A stretch of 64,000 nucleotides of DNA from positions 15,835,810 through 15,899,809 of the forward strand of contig CM022673.1 of assembly GCA_012295275.1 (NCBI GenBank). The letters are read 5' to 3'. The notes below the pieces were generated by a model that made no database searches, was not told where the DNA came from, and saw only the letters and a program-made list of their open reading frames with translations. Below, piece after piece: positions 40,583 to 53,763 of the stretch. The DNA comes from Chrysomallon squamiferum. Lineage: Eukaryota > Mollusca > Gastropoda > Neomphalida > Peltospiridae. Both the position numbers and the translations under genes were made by a program. The stretch's first letter is position 1; every line of letters starts with the position of its first letter.

Positions 40583-41444
40583 GTTGTGGTAATGATGAAT
40601 TAATAATTTAGTAGATTCATAATGAAAAAATAACAAAAAGTACCTTAAATGCAGCAATAAGGAGTTACCTGGTGAGTGATGACACCTCTACCTCAGAACT
40701 CAAACTTGAAAAATGTGTTATTTGGGGACTGTTCACCACAGAACATACTTTATTTTGTTTATAAAAAGGTGTAGGGCCTTTAAAAAAAAAATAATAAAAT
40801 AAGAAGGAATGAAAATGGCAAAAATCATTTCTGACTTTGTTATACTACCTTACTAGTGAAAACTAATCTCATATAACATATAAACCACTAGTTGAGAATA
40901 TACTAAATGTATTTGGTCTGATTTTATGCACTGCCATTTATGTATGCTTTCTGGAAGAACATAACATGAATTTAGCCATAACTTGTTCACATAGCAACAA
41001 GAAGACTTAAACAAATCCATTTAAGCCTTTTATAATAATACAAGCAAAATAACTATTTCAAAGTACACAAGAACTGTAAAAAGACTAAAATTCCAAATAA
41101 CAGGTATTCTTAAGAATAAATTAAAAACAAAACAAAAAATTGATTATACAAATGCTTTTGTGAATATTTATTAGGTTACAGTACCATAAATATTTACATC
41201 AATTATTATTTCACACTATGAAAGTTATATTTATTTTAAAACAATCTCTTGGAATTATACTAAATATTTACATTATTTTGTTAGTACAGATCATAAGTAC
41301 ATTTGTATAACCATTTTGAAAATCATGTTGAGGTTTGTATAATGTGTCTTGAGTACACCAATCACACTGTATGCATTACAGTACACAAATGAATTTAGAT
41401 AATAAAATTATGTAGTGAAAACCTGATGCAACACATAGATATGT
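39431..41444. other. ADGF-B upstream region and spacer to ISOC
   Basis: This includes an inferred ADGF-B 5' UTR intron (donor edge 40221, acceptor edge 39430, both conserved in copy A). An AAT tract (about 40552-40581) and unique AT-rich DNA follow, up to the ISOC stop codon. No other gene is seen. Confidence 0.5.
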
Positions 41445-42116
41445 TCAGCCTGGTGGTTTTCCAAGCAAGGCACTGTCTGGGGCAGAATCCCAGATTATTT
41501 TCTGAATCTGTTTAAACTTGGGATGTGCAGAGTCACCAGTCAAACACAACAGAATACTCTCACTTGTTGTGAGAAAAGCCCCAGCATCTCGGATACGCTG
41601 ATATGCATACATCCTGTAACAGTCAGAGAATTAGTTATTTATCCATTTGTTGATTTATTTACTTCCTTTTTTTTTAGTTGTAGTATTTATTAATATAAAT
41701 ACATCCTGAAATAGGAAATTATTTTTATTTATTAATTATTTATATTTATTTATATTTATATTCATGTATGCATATATTCAGTATATAATATTATCATTAC
41801 TAATAAAAAAAACACCACAATGAGTAAAACAAAATATATATATATATATTTGTGTATGTAATTTAAAAAATTAAAATGTGTAACTCCAAGAAACAAATAA
41901 TTTGTTCATTTAGATATATAATTAGGCCATTTGTTTTAACTTGAGCTCCATTTTAACTCACATACCTGTCTACAAGACTTCTTGAAGAGCAAGCATCAAC
42001 AACAAGGTGAACATCAAAGCCTTTATCAATAAGATCCAGAGCTGTGCACTGAATACACACCTGTGTCTCTATTCCACACAGAATGATTGATTTCAGATCT
42101 TAAAAAAAGAAACAAA

Positions 42117-42204
<88 letters not shown>

Positions 42205-43330
42205 ATTGACTGGAAAAGAAACAATAAAAAGAAAATACTAAAAATCTCAATAACATAATGATTAATAAAAATATGTTACTCTAATACTGTGTTTCTTTCA
42301 CGTATCATCTCTTACTCATTACCTAATTAAATCCTAACAATTAATATTAAATTATTTTGAAACATTCATTAACATTAATTCATTGACAGTTATTAATTTT
42401 TTCATTAATTTATTCTTTCAATTTTTCATTTAATCTCTCATTTATTCAATCATAACATAACAGGGAGAGTAAACAAACCTTTCATTTTACTGATGTGTTC
42501 TTCTACACTTGGCACAAGCATAGAGAACTGAGTCTTTGGAAACACGTCGAGATTACTGACATCAAGTTCACTGACTGTGTGGCCAAGTTCTGAAGTAAAA
42601 AAGACAAAAATATTAACTATTAATTACTTGTATACATGATATGCAATTATAAATTATTACAATTTACACAGTTCTAATAGCAATTTAATGTATTTGACTT
42701 CTAAAATTAAAAATGTATTTTTCAGATTGGAATGTAAGGAAAATAATAACTGAATGTAGTAAAGATTACCTCAACCAGCATTTTTGAAAGTGATTTTGTA
42801 AATAAATTCTACATTTGCCCATTTTTTCTTTCTTTTTTTTTTTTTTAGATTATTCATTGCATTATAAATTAATTATAAACCTCATTTATGAAAAATAATT
42901 TTAAAGAAAGAAAGGAACAGAAATGGTAAAATTATATTTATAATCATTAGAACTTCAATACAATCACCCAATTCTGGAATATATACACATATATATTTAC
43001 TTTAAATATGAAATTGAAAAACAGGGTGACAAACACATTTTCATAAAATCTGTATTCAGTATGTTGAAAGAGTTTCATATTTATTTATTTTTAACTTTTT
43101 ATATTACAACTTAAGTCCACCCTTCAAGGGCCTCTCTGAGACTAACTTTCCGGGTTCTGCTCCGTCACTACAATAGGCATATCTAAAACTTTGGCTGCAT
43201 TTAATAAACGACCGGAAACAGATATGATCTGCGGATAATACTGAATCGTTTTCCGAAAGGCTTCTTGCATGTCACATAAAAATAATGCAGAATTTTTCAG
43301 AACAATCTTTCCTAATCGTTTGGTAGCCAT
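41445..43330 (-). CDS. Isochorismatase-domain protein (ISOC1/2 family)
   Basis: Four exons: 43147-43330, 42479-42589, 41966-42098 and 41445-41613. Phases 1, 1 and 2 agree and give 198 residues, the normal length of ISOC1/2-type cysteine hydrolase-fold proteins. The Asp-Lys-Cys triad is present: Asp20 in LFLCDMQ, Lys80 in FPKTQFSM, Cys113 in GIETQVCIQ. The C-terminus has the family's DACSSRS and [10 protein letters not shown] segments. There is no signal or targeting peptide, so it is probably cytosolic. The physiological substrate of animal ISOC proteins is not settled. It shares a 509-bp upstream region with H6PD, read in the opposite direction. Confidence is high from motif order, exon phases and length. 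Confidence 0.93.
42124..42200. repeat. (AG)n microsatellite in ISOC intron
   Basis: 77 bases of AG in the intron between exons 2 and 3. Confidence 0.95.
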
Positions 43331-43839
43331 GATTAATTATTTGTGTAAATTCCTCATTCTTTTCCACCGCTCCTGTCTCCTTCAATTGCACGTAAACCGT
43401 AACCAAAAATCGATTTTTAACAGCACAACGATTGTAGCTTAACATCGAATATGTGATGTTTTATTAGTTTTATAAAAAGTAAACCAAATCCAGTAATGAT
43501 TCATCTAAGTAAAACACAAGAGATCTGTATTTTGTTGTTTAATTGCCAAGGAGGAAAATCAAATTACATAATACAGAAAATGGCGGCGCCCGTATGGAAG
43601 TAAACAACAAAACAAAAATCAAAACACAAATGTCATATTTTATTTTCATAATTAGCAGAAATCAAGAGCGTTTTAAAACAACAGTTACCTATTTTAGTAT
43701 GATATTAAAGCTAGATTTCTAATATCAAAGCGAGACAAACAAAAAATTATTTTTTAATTTTTTATTGATAATTTAATAATTCATATGATTATTATTATGA
43801 TCATATAATTTTATACGTGTCGCAGGAAAAGATAACGAA
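43331..43839. promoter_or_regulatory. Divergent ISOC/H6PD promoter region with a YY1-like site
   Basis: 509 bases separate the two start codons. At 43577-43587 is AAAATGGCGGC, the textbook YY1 motif common in housekeeping and bidirectional promoters. The paralogous region in the left copy keeps the flanks but reads AAAATGGTAGG (32190-32200), so the motif is lost beside two dead genes. Promoter function is inferred. Confidence 0.5.
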
Positions 43840-45040
43840 ATGAAAAAATTATATTTTTGTGTTACTTTCTCTTTAACGTTTTGTTTTGCATTAATTTCAT
43901 CATCTGAGGCATATTCTGCTAGACATACGAACATTGTTATTTTGGGCGCTACTGGCAATCTTGCAAAACGGTATCTCTGGCAAGGGTTTTTTAATTTGTT
44001 TATCAAATACAGAGAAAAGGGGCAATCGTTCACATTTTATGCAGCCGGAAGAGCACCTGCAGATACTTCGAATTCTCTACTGACAGAAATATTTGACAAA
44101 GAGTTATTATGTCCAGAGGAATTTAAAATTAATAACTGCATGGAAATTAAAAATAATTTCAAACATTTGGTATCTTACTCCGTACTTAAAAACGAAACAG
44201 ATTATTCAACATTTTGTTCCAAGATGCTGGATAACAGAATGAATTCCGAGAAAACCAGTGGAGAAATTATTTTCTATTTGTCAATTCCATCTAGCTCATA
44301 TATCTCAGTCGCTGAAAACATAAATAAACACTGTAGACCAAAGAATGGCAAAATAAAATTACACATAATATTAGAGAAACCATTTGGAAATGACAAGGCA
44401 TCTGCTGTAACCATGGGCAACAGTTTAGCAGAACATTTTAAAGAAGATGAAATATTCAGAGTGGATCATTATCTCGGAAAAACTATTGTCTGCCAGATTT
44501 TAGCTTTCAGGTTAACATATTTAAAAGAAATATATTTATAGAAAATTTCTTGTTTAATAACATTTTATTAATATATTAGTATGTAATATTGTATTTATAA
44601 TTATATAGGCCTATGGCTATATAATTTAATTTTAAATATTATATTTTACTTTATTTATATACAAGTAGATAAATGTCCACTAAGATATTAATACACATGC
44701 GCGTCATACAGAAACAATGATCAAAGACAGTTCAACAAGCATGCAGACAAACTGACTGTTTTATATTTGTAGATCACTGAATAAACAGATAGAAGACAAA
44801 CTGAACAAAGATGAAGTGGAGAGAGTGGAAATATTCATGAAAGAAACTGTTGGGGTTAAAGGTAACAATCACATTTACAATTAACCTGTGACCTCTGAAT
44901 TTTCTTCTACAACCAAGAATTGCTTTGTTACAGAGTCATTTTGGATAATATTATTACATATATGCATCTTTTAATAATATATATTTATTTTTTTATTTTT
45001 TTTATATATATATTTTGATATACTTTTAAAATTATTATAA

Positions 45041-45116
<76 letters not shown>

Positions 45117-46735
45117 AATTTATTTTAAATATTTTTTCTTCAGGTAGGATAGATTTCTTTGATCAGACAGGTATAATCCGTGACATATTTCAAAATCATC
45201 TGACAGAACTGTTAACTCTGGTTGGCATGGATTTACCTCAGAATCTGTCATTGCCTGAACAAGTTAAGACAGAGAAACTAAAACTGCTTCATCGAATCAA
45301 GCCAGTGGTACAGTCATCAGTTTTGATTGGTCAGTATTCTGATTATGTCTCTGAAGTAAAGAATGAAACAAAAGGCTTGAAAAATACAACCTTGACTCCA
45401 ACTTTTGCTGCAGCCATGTTGTTTATTGATTCACCGAGATGGACTGGAGTGCCGTTTATCCTAGCTGGAGGTAAAAAGCTGAATGAAAAGTCATCATTTG
45501 TCAGAATATTATTTAAACAAAACATAATTTGTGTCAGCTGCACAAACAATTCCAAAACCCAGCAGCTCATCTTTCAGATTGGACATGGCATTGTAAAAAG
45601 TCCAGCCATTATTGTTTCAAAGTCTTTGGGTTCTCCAAAATGGCCAGCAGCTATGTCAGAAGTGGAATTTGATCATGGTGGTCACTTATTTGGTGATCAT
45701 ACTTCTGATCTTTTACTGGCCAGACCAATCAGCAATCATGATGCATATACAGTTCTCATTGAGGATATATTCATAGAAAGGAGAGATAATTTTGTAGGAA
45801 CACACCACTTGTTAGCATTATGGGATATCTGGACTCACATCATCACAGAGACAGAAAAAAAGACGCCAAGAATATATAAAGCTGAAGACAAAGAAGGACT
45901 TTTAGATTTTGTTATTAAAGGTTCACAGTTAACCTTCAGAGTGCAGGATCCACAGAAAAACAAACTGCAAATTCAAGAAGACAGCATACATACACCAGCT
46001 ACTTTTCTTGGCTATAAATTAATTTCTTGTTCCTGCACTCAAATTGCCAAAGTATTAGCTGAAGATATTTCCAAGAGTGTTCATTCTTCACTCAAAAATA
46101 ACTGGACATTTCACATTGCTTTTTCTGGAGGTAACAGCCCCAAACTTCTGCTTCAAGAACTAGCTCAGTCTTACACTCATCTTCCATGGGAAAAAATACA
46201 TGTTTGGCAAGTGGATGAAAGATGTGTGCCCTTCACAGATTATCAGTCAAACTTTTATCATCTACAAGAGCTGTTGTTAAGATTTGTTCCAATTCCTCAT
46301 CAAAATATTCATCCAATGCCTGTTGACATAAATGGCAAGCTCTGTGCTCAAAGGGACATGGGAAAATATATGTATAAAGAATCAATGAAATACCATATTC
46401 CTGACCTTAGCTTTGATTATGTTGTCCTAGGTGTTGGTGATGATGGACATACAGCTTCCCTATTTCCACATTCTCCGCTGTTAAAAACAGATGCTTTAGT
46501 TGAAATAGCAGACAGTGGCATGGACACCTTGAAATACAGGATGACTTTAACTTTGGCTGTGATAAACAAATCAAAACATATATCTGTATTGGTTAGCGGG
46601 AAGAAAAAATCCATGATTTTAAACAGACTGGAAAAGGAGGAAGGGTTTGTGTCAGATTTTCCTGTTCTAGGAGTGAAACCAGTGTCTGGAAAATTAGTGT
46701 GGTTTATAGACAAAGAAGCTATGTCTGATACATAG
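43840..46735 (+). CDS. H6PD: Hexose-6-phosphate dehydrogenase / glucose 1-dehydrogenase (bifunctional, ER)
   Basis: Three exons: 43840-44510, 44773-44861 and 45144-46735. Phases 2 and 1 agree and give 783 residues, close to the usual 790. It oxidises glucose-6-phosphate in the ER lumen with NADP+ and hydrolyses the lactone, supplying luminal NADPH and 6-phosphogluconate. A signal peptide covers about residues 1-24. The dehydrogenase half has the Rossmann motif GATGNLAKR (from Gly36), EKPFGND, and the active-site motif RVDHYLGK (207-214). The C-terminal 6-phosphogluconolactonase half (about 545-780) has SGGNSP (near 581), DERCVP (near 610) and GVGDDGHTASLFP (near 683). There is no C-terminal KDEL. 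A polyadenylation signal AATAAA lies at 46874. The large third exon holds over half the protein without an intron. Confidence 0.95.
45043..45112. repeat. (CT)n microsatellite in H6PD intron 2
   Basis: 70 bases of CT ending 31 bases before the exon 3 acceptor, so it lies inside or next to the pyrimidine tract. Confidence 0.95.
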
Positions 46736-48624
46736 ATGATAATAATGAAGATTACTGTTATCTCTCTTTTTCTTACTTTCTTTCTCTGTATGTTTCTCTA
46801 TTGATAAATATTTTTATTGATTTATTTATTTTGTAAGATTTGGTTATTCAAATTGCTTTACACTTGTTTGCCAAATAAATATCAGTGCAGTATTAGTTAG
46901 CATATGCAACGAATTTTAATATTTTAATTTTAAAAAAAGGTTAAAGGAAAAACCATTTTTATTTTTGTTTAATCACTTTAGTTGTTACAAACACAGTAAA
47001 TTTTGGTTTTTCTGGTTTTCATATTTTAATGAATAACCATAAATATCTATGTTTTTACTATTTATTTTTCTATAGATATTACTTTCGTTTTTCTTTTCAA
47101 TCCCCGTGTTATTTCAGTTTGTCTGTGTGTGTGGGTGTTGTTTACATAATTATTTTAATTCATACATATATATATATACACTCATTCACACATTCACATG
47201 CTTAAACACACACAAACACAAAAATGTTTATTGCCATAAATAATATTTATAAACGAATTTTACAATTTATAAATGAATTTTTCTGCTTTAGTATCATTGT
47301 GATAGAAATATTGTTAAATATTGTTTGCATAAATGTATTATTCTGGAATAAAGAAAATATTTAACTGTATTTGTTTCTTATTTTCAAAAGCAGATTTAAG
47401 TCAAACACAAAGTAATTGTAACTCACGAATGTGAATACTAAATGAAATAATTCACAACGCAACAGAATGATGAACCTGTTTTAGGTTAACTTATGCAAAA
47501 TGTTTCTACAAGATAAGTACATGTTTGTTTACTTTAAAAAAAAAAAAATCTTTTTAAGCTTATCATTAATTTAAAAAAAAAAAAAATTTCTCCTTTGATA
47601 TTGTTATTTTGACACCATTAAAGCATCGAAGTGATTGTAATACAAAAAATACGAAATAATTTGTATTGTTCTATTTAATAATAATAATAATGTTGGAACT
47701 TAATATAAGGTTTGATCATACGAAGTCTGAAAGGGCATCTAACGTTGTCGACTGACTAAAGAGCGCCTCACGTTTTAAGCCGGCCTTGCGGGTACTAATC
47801 GTGTTTTGGAATACAGTAAAGACTAATTACTGAGTGTTTTCTCCATTGTTTTCCAACGTCCACTGAGAGCAAATACCTAATGACCTCGTTTTTAATACTG
47901 AGTTTCATTTTGACAATAGTACGCATCAATTTACACTTACTGACCTAAATTGTACTAGTTTATATATTTGAAATGTCATATTATATATTATTATTATTCC
48001 TAAAATAATGTAACAGAATGTGTGTGAATGATTTTAGCATACTTTCATAACAAAACTATACACGCATACCTGCCGTGTACTTTTTTGATTGCATGCCAAA
48101 TCACTGAATATTTTGTCATAAAATAGTTTAACGTTATTTAATCATGTAGGTAAAACAGTCAGGTGGGTTGGGTTGTTTGGAGGGGATTAAAAAAATAATA
48201 ATAAAATAAAATAATTTGTGAAAAGATAACAAGTAATGAATTCTGAATAAACATGTTTTATTCATTTGGCATTTATATTTACTTCAATGTCATGGATACA
48301 TCGTGAATGTACTAAATAGTTTAGAAGATAAGATATGTGGATTAAAACAAATGCAAACGAAATCTTTTGATTTTAATTATTATTGAATGTCAATTGTAAA
48401 AAAATTAAAAAATAAAATTAAAAAATTAAACAATCGAACAGGAAAAGATATAAGAAAAAAAAAGATAAACATTTTAAAAAGTTAATAAAAAAGGAGAAAT
48501 AAATCTATACGAAAATACGTCATTTAAAATGACACGTTTTACACCTTACAAAAATGAAGGTGATACTGTGAATATATGTTTTTGTTTCGTTTCTATCCTC
48601 GTTTTTAATTTATTTTAATATTTA
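46736..48624. other. Spacer between convergent H6PD and PdxS genes
   Basis: Contains the H6PD 3' UTR (AATAAA at 46874-46879), AT-rich DNA and short A/T runs. A small block of higher GC content at 47700-47890 has no recognisable gene. Confidence 0.5.
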
Positions 48625-48909
48625 TTAATTTCCAGAAAACTTAAGATTAGTTTTTGCAATAACTCCAAACATGGCTTCCCCTAAATCTTCACTGATTTCT
48701 GCTAGGATTTTTGGTTCCCGGAAGTGCGTCACAGCCTGGGCCATGGCTCGTGCACGTTTGGCGGGATTAGTACTTTTGAAGATTCCAGAACCGACGAAAA
48801 CGCCATCAACGCCCAGCTGCATCAGCAACGACACATCAGCAGGCGTGGCTGTAAAAGAAAAACAGTCTAAAACGAACCCGCCGTAAAAATTATATTGCGT
48901 AAAAAACAA

Positions 48910-48966
<57 letters not shown>

Positions 48967-50367
48967 CTCTGTCACCATACGTTACCTAAACCACCAGCAG
49001 CAAAATTTACAACCGGAAGTCGTCCCATTTCCGCCGTTTTCTGCAACAAATCGACTGGTACTCTAAGCTCTTTGGCGTAAGCATATATTTCTGTAGAATC
49101 CATTGACTTAGCAGCACGTATCTGTTTGTTTATCGTTCTAGCGTGAAAGACAGCTTGTGATACGTCGCCTGAAACAATGAATGGATTAATATTTATCTGA
49201 GCACGTTTAAATATTACGATTTTTTCATTTGTGTGTGTGTGTGTGTGTGTCTTTAGGATCCTAGCAGTCATGGTTTTGCAGGCTATTCATAGTAATATCA
49301 GCAATGGTCAACAGGAAAATACATTTCTTTTGATACGTTAGTCCTAGTGCACTATGGTTGAAGAAAAGTTATTACTACTACTGCTATAAAAACAAAAAAA
49401 ATAAAAAAAATGGATATTCAGTTTTTAAAATCATGATTTACTTACCTGTTCCTGCTTCTCCTTTAGTTCGAATCATAGCCGCACCCTCTGAAATTCTCCT
49501 CAGAGCCTCTCCTAGATCACGTGCTCCGCAGACGAAGGGAACAGTGAATCGATGTTTATCAATATGATTTTCGTCATCAGCGGGGGTGAGAACTAAATAT
49601 TAATAAACACAGTCAAATGTACGTTCGATAATACGAATATGTACCTGTCTGTTTTCAGATTATCATTTCATTTCTTTACCAATAGTTTTTAATAATAAAT
49701 ATTCACAGCAATAACACAAAAAGCTTACGATACAAAATATTGTAAATAATTGTTCCTTAATTCCTTATTTCGGACGAACTAGTGTATTTAATATAAGACC
49801 ACGGCAAAAGGAGAAAAAAGTATATATCAAATTACTAACTATCCAATTATCTAGCTTAATTAATTAATTAATTAAATCATAAACTATAAACATATAAAAA
49901 ATAAAAAAGTATAAAATAAAACTGTGGTCTGAGATCACGTACCTTCAGACTCGTCCACCATATCGACGCCCAAACTTTCTAATATTTGCGCCTCGGCAAA
50001 ATGTCCTATCCGAGCTTTTGCCATTACTGGTATAGTCACTGCCTTGATTATTTCTTTAATTTTCTACATGTACAAAAAAAAAATATATATATATATATAC
50101 TATTTATAAATGTATTGTGTTGTATTGTGTGTTTTTCTTCATGTATATATGTCTGTATATCTGTATGTGTATATATGTTTGTATGTCTCTGTTTGTATAT
50201 ACGTACATATGTGCGTATAAATTACCTTTGGATCAGTCATTCTTGCTACACCACCATCTCTTCGAATATCAGCCGGAACACGCTCCAATGCCATTACCGC
50301 GCATGCCTGAAAGAAGTAAATGTTTATGATATTAATAAGCATGGTAGAACTATTTATGAATGCTACT

Positions 50368-50414
<47 letters not shown>

Positions 50415-51619
50415 TAAATGAATAAACATGTAAGCCTATATTACGTCATATGTCTCATACAGTTAAAAACTATATTCTCCCTTCTCCGTTTACAAACTTT
50501 TTGTTCCAAACGTTCCAAAATATTTTCTTTGACGATGACACATTTGTTTCATTATTTACATCATAAGACATTGTTTTACCAAAATTTGGCCGTGGTACCT
50601 CCTTCAAGTTAACATTATTTTGTCAGCTCCAAACAAGTCCAGTACATTTAACCAGACATATACCTGAAAATAAACCTCGCATAATATTTGGTTTTATTTC
50701 AAAAATGGACTCGCCAATACTTACTCCTGCTTCCTCTGCTATTTTCGCTTGTTCCGGCGTAGTGACGTCCATGATTATCCCCCCTTTTGCCATTTGAGCG
50801 AGTCCAGCCTTGACCTTGAACGTTCCTAAAAATACAGGAAGGAAAAACGAATCACCTTATTTAGTGACGACTCAGACCCATTTTAAGTCTGCGTACGATT
50901 ACAGTTATGACCCCGAAGATATGAAAGGCCACTGAGATAATAAAGTTGCTACATTTATCTCTAATAAATAAGTTCGGTTTCAAATAGGATAGTACATTCC
51001 ATGACATTTATGGAATTAACATCCCATGGCCCCACCGAAGAAATCGATTTTAAGCAGATGACACATATAAGGGAATAGAGATAGAATTAGATTTACAGAC
51101 AGAGACGGAGACGACGGACCGACAGAAAGATGATTTATCAAAGGCTTTGGAATATATTTCCTGGTATATAGGAAGGTACATATAAGATTCCTTGATATTA
51201 ATAAGTAACAATAAATCATAAAATGTTTTCCCCTTATGCCAGTTTAGATAATAATGTATGTCCGACCTCTAATATTTAAATATAGTCAGGCATCACTAAA
51301 CATTCATTCCTGTCATCCACATTCTCTTGCATACTGGCGATGAGAAACGAAACCCACATCCGTCAGTTAATTAGCTGATTCGTACAATAAGAATCAATGG
51401 ATACATAACAGAGACAGGAATGTTCAAACCATATCCATTAATAGATTAGTCGTGGGACTCTATGCAGAACGGGAAATAACCTAATCGGCTCTAAAAGTTA
51501 TTTGTAATAATGACTCCAGTAATTAATTTCAACAAACCTATTTTTCTCTCCGTTGTCAGATTCATGTCAGCAACCAAGTTTGTCACCTCCACTGATCCGT
51601 TCTGGAATGAACTCGCCAT
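48625..51619 (-). CDS. Pyridoxal 5'-phosphate synthase, synthase subunit (PdxS/PDX1/SNZ)
   Basis: Seven exons: 51538-51619, 50725-50825, 50226-50306, 49943-50063, 49446-49592, 48986-49168 and 48625-48848. Every phase agrees, giving 312 residues. It condenses a pentose 5-phosphate with glyceraldehyde 3-phosphate and PdxT-delivered ammonia to form PLP directly (DXP-independent route). It is a TIM barrel that normally forms a dodecamer. The three key residues are present: Asp47 (GGIIMDV), Lys104 ([10 protein letters not shown]) and Lys172 (IRTKGEAGT). Their spacing of 57 and 68 equals that of Bacillus PdxS (24/81/149). The phosphate-binding [14 protein letters not shown] and a full C-terminal extension are present. 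There is no targeting peptide, so it is cytosolic. Spliceosomal introns show it is a real nuclear gene, not bacterial contamination. Vertebrates and insects lack it, while sponges and some other invertebrates keep it. Confidence 0.97.
48910..48966. repeat. (TTA)n microsatellite in PdxS intron 6
   Basis: 57 bases of TTA/TAT repeat in the 137-bp intron between PdxS exons 6 and 7. The paired AAT tract in intron 3 (50370-50412) is similar. Confidence 0.95.
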
Positions 51620-52496
51620 TTTTTTTTTCGCCTTTATTTTATTTTTATTTTTTTTTACGAATAATTTTCACGTTGAATTACCTCTGAAATGTGATGCAGT
51701 ATATGACATTATGTATACAATATTATCAATAAACTGTAAGTAATGAGAGACAGAGGCAGACACAAAACCAAAATATTAAAATCGAACTGCATGGAATTTA
51801 TTAAAAAGGTGTATTAAACATAGTAGTAGAAGTAATAGTAATAGCAGCAGCAATAGTCGTATTAGCAGTAGTGGTAGTAGTAAAGTTATTGTAACAGTAT
51901 TGATGGTAGTAGTAGTAGTATAACAAATACAAAATAATTTTGAAAGTTATATGATGGTAATTAATACGACTACGAAAATGCTATAGCTACAATCATTATT
52001 ATGTCCAATTATACTACTACAACTACTACCACCAATACTATTACAATAACTGATACTACTACCATTACTGCTACTACGACTATTACTTGCTTGATCATGA
52101 TCAATATTTGTTGAGTTATAAATATTATAATTACACGGTAATGATCGTCACGATAATTAATACTATAACCATCATCATCTTTAATATCATTATTATAGTC
52201 ATATTAGTATTAAATATATCATTATCATTATTTTTATCATCATTATTAACAATAACTATTAATATTGTCAAATCGTTATTAATAACATCATTATCATTAT
52301 TATAAAGATATATTATTATTAAGATATGATTATCATTATTATTAAGATATCATTATCATCATTATTAATATATTATTATCATCAGTTACTACTTCATATC
52401 ATCTTCATATTTATGGTTTATGATAAACATAATCTACATATGTAAAAGATAAAACAGAATTTTTCCATGTAATACAACATGAAATAAACAAAGCCT

Positions 52497-52740
52497 ACTC
52501 ACGTGGACAGTGCCGTTTCAGCCTGGTAAAAACGTATGGTCACCTCTGGCTTAAACACAATATTTAATCTATATCCTTTCCGCACTAATAGTTCTTCATT
52601 CACAATCCTAACACCTGTTACGTAGTTGCTCTGTTTATGGCTAACACCTGCTAAATATTCATGAGCTCCTATCAAAACTGATGAAATACATACACGCAAT
52701 CCCTGAAGAGGTCTCGGTGTTTTAACCCAACAAAGAGACT
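52497..52740 (-). pseudogene. Orphan exon-like open frame, beta-rich, possibly PHR-like
   Basis: On the minus strand an AG acceptor at about 52741 (GATAGTAG) opens a frame of about 80 codons that ends at a good donor (CCAC|GTGAGT, about 52496). The predicted peptide alternates like beta strands. The order LQGLRV, then HEYLAGV, then GYRLNIVF resembles the PHR domain seen in BTBD and MYCBP2 proteins and in many lophotrochozoan proteins. No neighbouring exon was found within 1 kb on either side, so it may be a relic or part of a larger gene. The family match is weak. Confidence 0.3.
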
Positions 52741-53676
52741 CTACTATCACGAATATTTTCACCGTGATTCACATTATTAAAACCGAGACAAACTCAGACT
52801 GAGGCTAATACGAGTTTCCTTTCTATGTCAGCCGTTACGCTTTTCTAAGTTAAGTCTCGTTAAGGTGAGATTTCGTTTGTATGCTACGCTTTTGGTTCTG
52901 ATTATCAACATTATTTACATTCATGTATTTGATCGCTATCCTCGGTAAACGGTACTGTCTTTGTACAAAAGTAATAGTTAATTGATTAATTTTATGTTAT
53001 CATCGACAGAGCCGACCATTATTATGGTTTATCACTTTATGTTTAACTCGTGGTAAAACACTAATAATGTAATATTTCAAAAATTCGATATATAACAGTT
53101 ATTCTGGCCTATTGCTACATTACGATACAACGATTTACTGATATTCTAGAATGCGATATGCCTTTACGTTACACTCTAGAAAGCTGTATAACTTATTGAT
53201 ATCCTAGAATGCGGTATGTTTTAGATCTCTAGGCTGAAACACGGTATCTATTAAAAAAAAATAATAATAATAATAATAATTTTTTTTATCACTGAGACAG
53301 AAAGAGATGTTTGGGACTGAAGTGGAAACATTTTTTTTTTAACCTTTGTGTCTTACAAGATATGTATGGCCTATATAATATACCGTATGTTTTGTACATA
53401 AATGTAAAAGTTAATAAGCATATCTTTTCAGGCTAATTTATCAGAGTTGAGTGCTTAAATTTATTTATCCACAACAAAAACATAAATGCAATGAAAGTCT
53501 ATGTCTGATCATACAAGTTGTCAATTAAATTATCTTCGTTTTGATTAATTTATTTTATATTGTTTTTACTATTTATGTATATACTTTGCAAGTTAGGTGA
53601 ACATTTTCTAATTTAAGTATTTTTTATTTCCTGTCTTTATCTAGTACGTAAATTTTGTTCTCCTGTATCAAAGAAA

Positions 53677-53678
<2 letters not shown>

Positions 53679-53757
<79 letters not shown>

Positions 53758-53763
53758 TGTGTG
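53679..53763. repeat. (GT)n microsatellite
   Basis: About 85 bases of GT, with one GAGTGT interruption near its right end. Confidence 0.95.
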
